From an uncultured Bacilli bacterium (GTDB taxonomy: Bacteria > Bacillota_I > Bacilli_A > RF39 > UBA660), in NCBI GenBank assembly GCA_934101575.1, contig CAKORJ010000001.1, positions 186,001-250,000 on the forward strand: a stretch of DNA of 64,000 nt, given 5' to 3'. Positions 58,810 to 64,000 of the stretch are shown piece after piece. Under the pieces are notes generated by a model. It did not search any database and was not told the origin of the DNA. It was given only the letters and a program-made list of their open reading frames with translations. Made by a program: the position numbers and the translations under genes. Position 1 is the first letter of the stretch, and the number at the start of each line of letters is the position of its first letter.

Positions 58810-58929
58810 TATAACTGGACAAATACTAAAGGTTCTCAAGTTCAAATACCTAATCCCAAAGGAGGTTATTATTCGCTTACTTTTGGTCATGACGGTCATG
58901 GTTTCATAAGAATTACTTTATTAAATTAA
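58810..58929 (+). pseudogene. C-terminal remnant of an unknown protein behind tRNA-Lys
   Basis: A 39-codon frame without start reads NWTNTKGSQVQIPNPKGGYY then SLTFGHDGHGFIRITLLN and stops at TAA 58927-58929. It has coding-like composition but no ribosome site or start. Fragments of this kind next to a tRNA 3' end often are remains of an excised integrated element. The rest of the gap 58750-59086 holds only a promoter for the next gene. Confidence 0.45.
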
Positions 58930-59009
58930 TTAAAATCTTTACTTTAATTCTTTTTTATGTAATATTTACACATGTTTTTGAACTTTTATGTCTTTAAAAT
59001 AAAAAAAGT

Positions 59010-59038
59010 TTGACAAATGTATGCTTTTATGCTATAAT
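59010..59038 (+). promoter_or_regulatory. Promoter of the gene at 59087
   Basis: TTGACA (59010-59015) and TATAAT (59033-59038) with 17-base spacing are full consensus boxes. Confidence 0.85.
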
Positions 59039-59086
59039 TTAAACACTTATTAAAGATTACCAAAAATATTAGGGGGGTTAGGTAAT

Positions 59087-59518
59087 ATGGAAAATAAGAG
59101 ATTAAATTATCACTTTGAATATGTTAATGAGAATGAGTTTAGAAAAAAAGAAAGATCTGTTAGAAAGTATAATATGCTTGCTTATAAAAAACTTACTTTT
59201 GAGTATTATCCTAGTATAAGAGAAGGTAAATTTTTAGGTAAACTTATTTCTACTGATAAGAAGGAAAATACTATGACTTATGAGTTAAAACTTCCTACTG
59301 ATCATTTATTTGCTAAGGTTCATGGTGATGTTACTCTTCACTATACTGTTTACAATGATTCTAAAGTTGTACTTCTTACTAATATTACACCTGATTCTAT
59401 TTTAGAAGAAGGTCATAGAAGTGAACTTGGTACTTATAAAGGTGTTATGATTTCTAAGACTAATAAAGAAAAAGATATGTTTAAAGTTAATTTACTTAAT
59501 GCTTTAAATAATAAATAA
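59087..59518 (+). CDS. Hypothetical protein, 143 residues
   Basis: A basic, soluble protein (NYHFEYVNENEFRKKERSVR ... KLTFEYYPSIREGKFLGKLI) with beta strands in the second half (TYELKLPTDHLFAKVHGDVT). It has a consensus promoter and TAGGGGGGTTAGGTA before the ATG, so it is probably well expressed. It is convergent with lexA. I do not recognise it. Confidence 0.7.
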   Translation: MENKRLNYHFEYVNENEFRKKERSVRKYNMLAYKKLTFEYYPSIREGKFLGKLISTDKKENTMTYELKLPTDHLFAKVHGDVTLHYTVYNDSKVVLLTNITPDSILEEGHRSELGTYKGVMISKTNKEKDMFKVNLLNALNNK

Positions 59519-59552
59519 TATAAAAAAAGAAGCACAAGAAGCTTCTTTTTAT

Positions 59553-60170
59553 TTACATTTTTCTATATAGTCCTACTACTTTTCCTAAAATTGTTACATT
59601 ATTTAATATAATTGGTTCTAAGTAATCATTTTCTGGTTGTAGTCTTATATGATCTTTTTCTTTGTAGAATGTTTTTACTGTCACTTCGTTTTCATCATTC
59701 ATTGCTACAACTATCTCTCCATTATTTGCTGTTTTAGCTCTCTCCACTAATACTATATCTCTATCATGAATACCAACATTTATCATACTGTCACCGCTTA
59801 CATTTAGTGAAAATGTTTCTTTTCTTGGGTTTAACATACAGGCTGGTACTTCAAAGTATTCATCTGGTCTTTCTATGGCTTCTATTGGATTTCCTGCGGT
59901 TACTTTTCCTAATAATGGGATTGATACTACTGTATCATTTTTTTTGTCATATTCATTTGGAACTAGAAGTTCTATACTTCTGTTTTTTTCTTTGGCTTTT
60001 TTTATATATCCTTTTTCTTCTAAGTGATCTAAATGAACATGAATAGTTGCAGTACTTGTTAAATTAGTTATTGCACACAGTTCTCTTACCGTTGGGGGAT
60101 AACCGTATTTTGCCATATATTTTTTCAGTTCTCTTAAAACTTTTGCTTGTCTTACTGTTAACTTTTCCAT
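59553..60170 (-). CDS. lexA: LexA repressor
   Basis: A 205-residue SOS repressor. The winged helix (YPPTVRELCAITNLTSTATI) is followed by the self-cleavage site Ala92-Gly93 in KVTAGNPIEAIE. The catalytic Ser128 is in VSGDSMINVG and Lys146 in VERAKTANNGE. All residues for RecA-stimulated autocleavage are present. ATG at 60170 was chosen because GGAGGTAATATCT precedes it. A LexA-type palindrome sits upstream at 60218-60229, indicating autorepression. In Bacillus, lexA lies near tkt-sirA-yneF; sirA- and yneF-like genes follow here at 61842 and 62465. Confidence 0.95.
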   Translation of the reverse strand: MEKLTVRQAKVLRELKKYMAKYGYPPTVRELCAITNLTSTATIHVHLDHLEEKGYIKKAKEKNRSIELLVPNEYDKKNDTVVSIPLLGKVTAGNPIEAIERPDEYFEVPACMLNPRKETFSLNVSGDSMINVGIHDRDIVLVERAKTANNGEIVVAMNDENEVTVKTFYKEKDHIRLQPENDYLEPIILNNVTILGKVVGLYRKM

Positions 60171-60217
60171 AGATATTACCTCCAATTAAAGAGTATCATA
60201 TAATACATAAGTTTGTC

Positions 60218-60229
60218 AAACAAATGTTT
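60218..60229. promoter_or_regulatory. Putative LexA operator
   Basis: AAACAAATGTTT has arms AAACA/TGTTT, close to the Bacillus box GAACATATGTTC. It lies about 50 bases upstream of lexA, overlapping a minus-strand TTGACA. Confidence 0.6.
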
Positions 60230-60289
60230 TGTTTTTATGTGCTTTACAAAAGTGTTTTTTTGTATTACAATATTATTGTATTTATTTTA

Positions 60290-60412
60290 TTTGCGAAGAT
60301 AAGGCTTGGAAACCTTTAGCAATATTTTTAAAAGAGATTCTAAATGAATAATTAGAGTGGAACCGCGGTTTTTGAATCGTCTCTAAGTATTTTTTTAGAG
60401 TTTTTATTTTAG
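60290..60412 (+). promoter_or_regulatory. T-box riboswitch of glyS
   Basis: AGAGTGGAACCGCGG (about 60354-60368) is the T-box with a common variant start. The leader is short, as usual for glycine T-boxes. Downstream GAATCGTCTCT pairs with AGAGATTC upstream, and a second T-rich hairpin precedes the gene. Uncharged tRNA-Gly is the expected ligand. Confidence 0.85.
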
Positions 60413-60423
60413 GAGGAATAATT

Positions 60424-61782
60424 ATGAATATGGACAAAATGGTTAATTTTTGTAAGAATTATGGTTTTATATTTCCTGGTAGCGAAATATATGGGGGACT
60501 TGCTAATACTTGGGATTATGGTCCTCTTGGTGCAAGACTTAAAAATAATGTTAAGGATGCATGGAGAAAAAGATTTATTCAAGAAAGAAGTAATGCTTAT
60601 GAAGTTGATGCAGATATTTTGATGCATCCTAGAGTGTGGGAAGCTTCTGGGCATGTTGCTAGTTTTTCTGATCCTTTAATTGATTGTAAAGAGTGTAAGA
60701 TGAGAGTTCGTGCGGATAACTTGGTTAATGATTTTACTGATAGTTCTAAAGGGGATGCTATGAATAATGAGGAACTTATTGAGTTTATTCGTGATAATAA
60801 GGTTCCTTGTCCTAGCTGTGGTAAATGTAATTTTACTGATGTTAGAGATTTTAAACTTATGTTTGAAACTCAAAGAGGTGTTGTCAAAGATAAACAAAAT
60901 ACTATTTATTTAAGACCTGAAAATGCTCAAGGAGAGTATGTTAACTTTTTAAATGTACAAAGAACTATGAGATGTAAACTTCCTTTTTCTATTGGACAAA
61001 TAGGTAAGGCATTTAGAAATGAAATTACTCCTGGGAACTTTACTTTTAGAACTATTGAATTTGAACAAATGGAATATCAAACTTTTTGTAAAGAGGGAAG
61101 TGACTCCGAAATTTATAATTATTTTAAGAATTATGCTCTTAATTTTTATAAAGATTTGGGTGTAGATGTAGATAATTTAAGATTTCATGATCATGAGAAA
61201 CTTGCTCATTATGCAAAGGAAGCATGTGATATAGAATATAAGTTTCCTTTTGGATGGGGAGAGATAAATGGTACTCACAATCGTACTGATTTTGATCTTA
61301 AAAGACATATGGAATATAGTGGCGTTTCTCAAGAGTATTTAGATCCTGAAACTAATGAAAAGTATGTTCCTTATGTTATTGAATCTACTTGTGGTCTTGA
61401 TAGAAGTGTGCTTGCTATACTTTTTGATGCTTATGAAGAAGAAAAACTAGAAAAGGATAGTAGAGAGGTTTTAAAACTTCATCCATTTCTTGCTCCTTAT
61501 AAGGTTTCAGTATTACCTCTTGTAAAAAAATATCATAGTGAAAAGGCTAAGGAAATATATAATATTTTGAATAAAAGTTTTATGACTAGTTATGATGAGA
61601 CTGGTTCTATTGGTAAAAGATATAGAAGAAATGATGCTATTGGTACAGTGTTCTGTCTTACTGTTGATGATAATACTATTAATAATAATACTGTTACTTT
61701 AAGAGATAGAGATACAATGGAACAAATTACTTTGGATCTTAATGATGTTACAGATTATGTTATGAAGAGAGTTAAATTTTAA
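60424..61782 (+). CDS. glyS: Glycyl-tRNA synthetase, single-subunit (alpha2) type
   Basis: A 452-residue class II synthetase of the dimeric type. GFIFPGSEIYGGLANTWDYG is the family start. CKECKMRV and CPSCGKC give the zinc-knuckle pairs. RPENAQGEYVNF follows motif 1, GKAFRNEITPGNFTFRTIEF is motif 2, and ESTCGLDRSVLAIL is motif 3. The C-terminal anticodon-binding domain follows (APYKVSVLPLVKKYHSEKA). AGGAGGAATAATT lies before the ATG. It is controlled by the T-box directly upstream. Confidence 0.96.
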   Translation: MNMDKMVNFCKNYGFIFPGSEIYGGLANTWDYGPLGARLKNNVKDAWRKRFIQERSNAYEVDADILMHPRVWEASGHVASFSDPLIDCKECKMRVRADNLVNDFTDSSKGDAMNNEELIEFIRDNKVPCPSCGKCNFTDVRDFKLMFETQRGVVKDKQNTIYLRPENAQGEYVNFLNVQRTMRCKLPFSIGQIGKAFRNEITPGNFTFRTIEFEQMEYQTFCKEGSDSEIYNYFKNYALNFYKDLGVDVDNLRFHDHEKLAHYAKEACDIEYKFPFGWGEINGTHNRTDFDLKRHMEYSGVSQEYLDPETNEKYVPYVIESTCGLDRSVLAILFDAYEEEKLEKDSREVLKLHPFLAPYKVSVLPLVKKYHSEKAKEIYNILNKSFMTSYDETGSIGKRYRRNDAIGTVFCLTVDDNTINNNTVTLRDRDTMEQITLDLNDVTDYVMKRVKF

Positions 61783-61794
61783 ACTCTTTTTTTT
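61766..61794 (+). terminator. Terminator after glyS
   Basis: AGAGTT and AACTCT pair around the TAA stop region of glyS, followed by T8. Confidence 0.65.
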
Positions 61795-61841
61795 CGACAA
61801 AAATTTTGGTTTTGTTTTTGTATAATATCTTTGGTGATAGA

Positions 61842-62276
61842 ATGAAAGAGTTATTTATTTTTGATGTAAGAGAAGAGTTTTACAAGCTCTATAAGGAAAA
61901 ACCTAGTGAACTTTTTTATATTTATAATAGGATTTATAAGATGAAAACTAGTGATAAGGAGTATGGTTATAATTTGTTTTCTCAGATTAGTAATTTTTTA
62001 GATAAGAATATGATTAATAAATTTATTAGTGATAGATATAAGGATAAGATTATGTATTCTTGTAATAAAAATGAACATATTATTAATAATTTGTTTTTGA
62101 ATGAGATATCTATTTTTACAGTTAAAAATTCTAATATTAGAATAGAAAGTAATATGAATAATCCTGCTTTTTTAGAGGATTTGAGATGTTTAGATCTTCA
62201 TTTATTTGTTTGCGATTTTAAAAAGCAGGATTATTTCTTTATTTCTAGGAAGAGAAATAGGAGTGTTCAGAAGTAG
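61842..62276 (+). CDS. sirA: Probable SirA-like sporulation inhibitor of replication
   Basis: A 144-residue protein (start ATG 61842 after TTGGTGATAG). Its pattern follows SirA: an initial strand and EEF helix (FIFDVREEFYKLYKEKPSEL), a middle helix pair, and a closing strand with a basic end (LHLFVCDFKKQDYFFISRKR). In B. subtilis SirA (YneE) binds DnaA domain I to stop re-initiation during sporulation, and its gene lies just before yneF; here a YneF-like gene also follows. Similarity is weak by eye, so synteny carries much of the call. Confidence 0.6.
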   Translation: MKELFIFDVREEFYKLYKEKPSELFYIYNRIYKMKTSDKEYGYNLFSQISNFLDKNMINKFISDRYKDKIMYSCNKNEHIINNLFLNEISIFTVKNSNIRIESNMNNPAFLEDLRCLDLHLFVCDFKKQDYFFISRKRNRSVQK

Positions 62277-62346
62277 AATAGATTTACAAACAGTATTGAT
62301 AAGATTAGTAAATATGGTATTAAGATAATCAGGAAATAAATATGCT

Positions 62347-62460
62347 ATGATGGAAAATATAAACTTTCTATTTATGATTATCTTGATAGTTTTAGCTTTT
62401 TTGTTATATTTTCACTTGCAATATCATAAACTATTTTATAAAATAAGTACATGGAGGTAA
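62347..62460 (+). CDS. Possible small membrane protein, 37 residues
   Basis: A frame from ATG 62347 (or 62350) encodes a peptide with one hydrophobic helix (INFLFMIILIVLAFLLYF) and a basic tail ending ISTWR. Its stop TAA overlaps the AGGAGGT-like site of yneF (TGGAGGTAA), suggesting coupling. The ribosome site is weak (AGGAAATAAAT). It could be chance. Confidence 0.4.
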   Translation: MMENINFLFMIILIVLAFLLYFHLQYHKLFYKISTWR

Positions 62461-62464
62461 TATA

Positions 62465-62677
62465 ATGGGACATGATATATTGATGATAGTTATAGGACTT
62501 ATTATTGGTCTTGTGATTGGATTTTTTGTAGCAAGATTTTTTATGCAAAAATATTTAAAGAAAAATCCACCTATTAATGAAGAAATGATTAAAATGATGA
62601 TGAGTGGTATGGGAAGAACTCCTACTCAAAAACAAGTTAATCAAGTTATGAAACAAATGCAAAAAATGAATAAATAA
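62465..62677 (+). CDS. yneF: YneF-like UPF0154 membrane protein
   Basis: A 70-residue protein with a single N-terminal helix (DILMIVIGLIIGLVIGFFVA) followed by RFFMQKYLKKNPPINEEMIK and MMSGMGRTPTQKQVNQVMKQ. This matches the YneF/UPF0154 family almost along its whole length. Function unknown; conserved across Bacilli and Mollicutes. GGAGGTAATATA precedes ATG 62465. Its position after the sirA-like gene and near lexA mirrors Bacillus. Confidence 0.9.
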   Translation: MGHDILMIVIGLIIGLVIGFFVARFFMQKYLKKNPPINEEMIKMMMSGMGRTPTQKQVNQVMKQMQKMNK

Positions 62678-62716
62678 AAACCAATAGTTTTTTAGATAAC
62701 TATTGGTTTTCTTTTG
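62677..62716. terminator. Bidirectional terminator
   Basis: AAAACCAATAGT (62677-62688) pairs with ACTATTGGTTTT (62699-62710), serving yneF and the convergent transporter gene. Confidence 0.85.
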
Positions 62717-63404
62717 TTTCTTTCTTTTTAGTAGAAGTTTTTTTTGTTTTAGGTTTTTCTGATTTTTTCTTTTCTTCTTTACAGCACTCACATATTTCAT
62801 CATTTGTTTTAGTAGCTAATAGAGTAGGAATTAATGAGTTAAAGCATAGTGCATATATTATAATTGCTATTACACTTAATGCATATTGTCCTGTTGCAAG
62901 GTTTATTACTTCTGCAAATCTTATTTCTCCTAGATAAGCTAATCCTATGAACAAGAAGCTATCTATTGTTATAGCTATAACTCCTGCTATTAAAAAGTCA
63001 AATCCTTTTTTATTTCCTAGAAAATCATATAATTTGATGTTTATGTATTGTCCTACTATAAATGCTACTATTGATGAGAATAGAATTCTAAAATCTATAT
63101 TGAATAGTTTTTCTAAGCCATCAGAGCCTCCATATACTCCGAATGTTCCAGCAAATCCAAACATAATTCCCATAAATATTAGAGCTATTACTGAGAAGTT
63201 AATTAGTTCAAATACTCTATTTTTTCCATATCTTTCATAAAATAGTACTGCTATAAAGTAGGTGAATGGGTATATCATTGCACTTGCTGTAGCAATCATT
63301 CCTCCAAACTCTATGATTCTGTTTGATAATACATAACATGTTGTGTAGCATGTTACAAATAGAAACATTATGAATACATAATAAAAACTTTTGTCCCTTT
63401 TCAT
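62700..63404 (-). CDS. yhhQ: Queuosine-precursor transporter (YhhQ family)
   Basis: A 234-residue protein with six helices. VLSNRIIEFGGMIATASAMI and YPFTYFIAVLFYERYGKNRV are the family signature of the YhhQ/VUT carriers that import 7-cyano-7-deazaguanine or queuine-type precursors. FIGLAYLGEIRFAEVINLAT lies in the second half. The C-terminus is a Lys-rich tail with CECCKEEKKKSEK, an extra segment compared with typical members. It implies that the organism salvages queuosine precursors. ATG 63404 on the minus strand is preceded by AGGGAAAGTA. Confidence 0.88.
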   Translation of the reverse strand: MKRDKSFYYVFIMFLFVTCYTTCYVLSNRIIEFGGMIATASAMIYPFTYFIAVLFYERYGKNRVFELINFSVIALIFMGIMFGFAGTFGVYGGSDGLEKLFNIDFRILFSSIVAFIVGQYINIKLYDFLGNKKGFDFLIAGVIAITIDSFLFIGLAYLGEIRFAEVINLATGQYALSVIAIIIYALCFNSLIPTLLATKTNDEICECCKEEKKKSEKPKTKKTSTKKKETKENQ

Positions 63405-63492
63405 TACTTTCCCTCCTAGTATAAATTATAAAAGAAATAGGATAATAAAACAAGATTAAAATAAAAAAACTTGTAAAAAATTATGTCAAAAC

Positions 63493-63521
63493 TTGACTTT
63501 TTGGTATAAAAATGATAAAAT
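63493..63521 (+). promoter_or_regulatory. Promoter of the gene at 63550
   Basis: TTGACT (63493-63498) and TAAAAT (63516-63521) are 17 bases apart, about 28 bases before the start codon region. Confidence 0.7.
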
Positions 63522-63549
63522 AATAGGAAATTTTTAAGGAGGAATAAAA

Positions 63550-63957
63550 ATGAATAAAGAAGAGGTAACTGCACTAGCAGTAATTGATGATGAAAAGATT
63601 ATTGAGGAAACAGATAGATTAAAAAAACTTAAGAGAGCGAAAGAAATGCTTGAGGGTTTAAGTCCTATACAAAAGAAGATATTTTCTTTGTATGAATGTA
63701 TCGTTACTGAAAAGATGACTACACATGAGTATAAGGAAAGTTTAAAGTCTCAAATTGAAAAGTGTAAATCATTTGATAAAGCTAATAAGTTAAGAACTAA
63801 AGAATGTGCAATTAAGGAATATGAACGTGAAGTAATTGCTATGGAATTTGGTAAAAATGATGTTATTAGAGATAAGGATGGAGTTATTGATGTTGAACTT
63901 TATGATTCTTTGTTAGAAATAGAAGATGATGGAAACTCTAAATCTAGAGTTATATAA
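63550..63957 (+). CDS. Hypothetical protein, 135 residues
   Basis: A charged helical cytoplasmic protein: an N-terminal region EEVTALAVIDDEKIIEETDR, then LKKLKRAKEMLEGLSPIQKK and a Cys/Lys-rich middle, ending in an acidic stretch (DVELYDSLLEIEDDGN). AAGGAGGAATAAAA is a strong ribosome site. Another gene begins 19 bases after it in the same direction. No family is recognised. Confidence 0.65.
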   Translation: MNKEEVTALAVIDDEKIIEETDRLKKLKRAKEMLEGLSPIQKKIFSLYECIVTEKMTTHEYKESLKSQIEKCKSFDKANKLRTKECAIKEYEREVIAMEFGKNDVIRDKDGVIDVELYDSLLEIEDDGNSKSRVI

Positions 63958-63975
63958 TGAGGGGGTGAATGATTA

Positions 63976-64000
63976 ATGGCTAAAATTATATTAGGAAGTA
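63976..64000 (+). CDS. Start of a gene cut by the window edge
   Basis: ATG 63976 follows GAGGGGGTGAATGATTA and begins MAKIILGS before the window ends. Too short to identify. Confidence 0.55.

Noticed and set aside
1..64000. CRISPR array
   Set aside because: No evenly spaced identical repeats of 23-40 bases and no cas-like genes were seen; the repeats present are protein-coding (Cna-B, DUF285).

Overview
The window is very AT-rich, gene-dense DNA read with the standard bacterial code: TGA ends genes such as those finishing at 170 and 48145. Many genes have Bacillota-style AGGAGG ribosome sites, and two aminoacyl-tRNA synthetase genes carry T-box leaders. Gene content (SpoVD, SpoVE/FtsW, MraY, a SpoVID-YsxE pair, a likely SirA next to YneF, LexA, TasA-like and sortase-anchored surface proteins) points to an uncultured, spore-forming gut-type Bacilli lineage related to RF39/Erysipelotrichales-like groups. 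This placement is inference from gene content. Host genes on the + strand favour T-ending codons (GAT, GGT, ACT, TCT).

Layout. 1-1737: end of an unidentified gene, two small HTH proteins and a PflX-like radical SAM protein. 1737-17747: a spoVD-like penicillin-binding protein gene split by a 14.1 kb serine-recombinase element (2981-17080). 17834-38689: mraY, then TasA-like, TPR, VWA/Cna-B and BspA-like surface genes, an FtsW/SpoVE flippase, a sortase, two flavoproteins and an anchored surface protein. 38708-49408: an MFS transporter, pyruvate phosphate dikinase, CvpA, thioredoxin, a surface protein ending in a probable diversity-generating-retroelement variable region, SpoVID-YsxE and an Rpn-type nuclease. 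49513-64000: ligA, a pilin-like protein, a class B sortase with no standard start codon, an M29 aminopeptidase, T-box-aspS, tRNA-Lys, lexA, T-box-glyS, sirA-like, yneF and a queuosine-precursor transporter.

The central finding is the element. Joining its two ends restores the spoVD reading frame exactly (636 codons, with the KTG motif and a PASTA domain), with a CA crossover dinucleotide. The rebuilt attP has 13-bp arms (12 of 13 matching) placed 7 bp either side of that CA. attP lies inside the recombinase gene: in the integrated form the protein ends with 9 residues read from host DNA, while in the excised circle the frame stays open for 35 different residues. Because the interrupted gene is of a sporulation type, excision could be tied to sporulation, as for the B. 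subtilis skin element, or the gene may simply be a conserved target.

The element has no visible conjugation genes. It carries a nucleoside/nucleotide cluster: ASCH-cytidine deaminase fusion, GNAT-transglutaminase-ASCH fusion, GNAT, Cys-His protein, decayed NUDIX, 5'-nucleotidase-like HAD, radical SAM, maleate isomerase-like protein, HhH-GPD protein, dTMP kinase-like protein, PfkB-NMP kinase fusion and MazG. Short leader peptides and mutually exclusive hairpins precede it, which suggests induction through the ribosome or by attenuation. A set of four about 11-bp direct repeats precedes its ribbon-helix-helix and replication-type genes.
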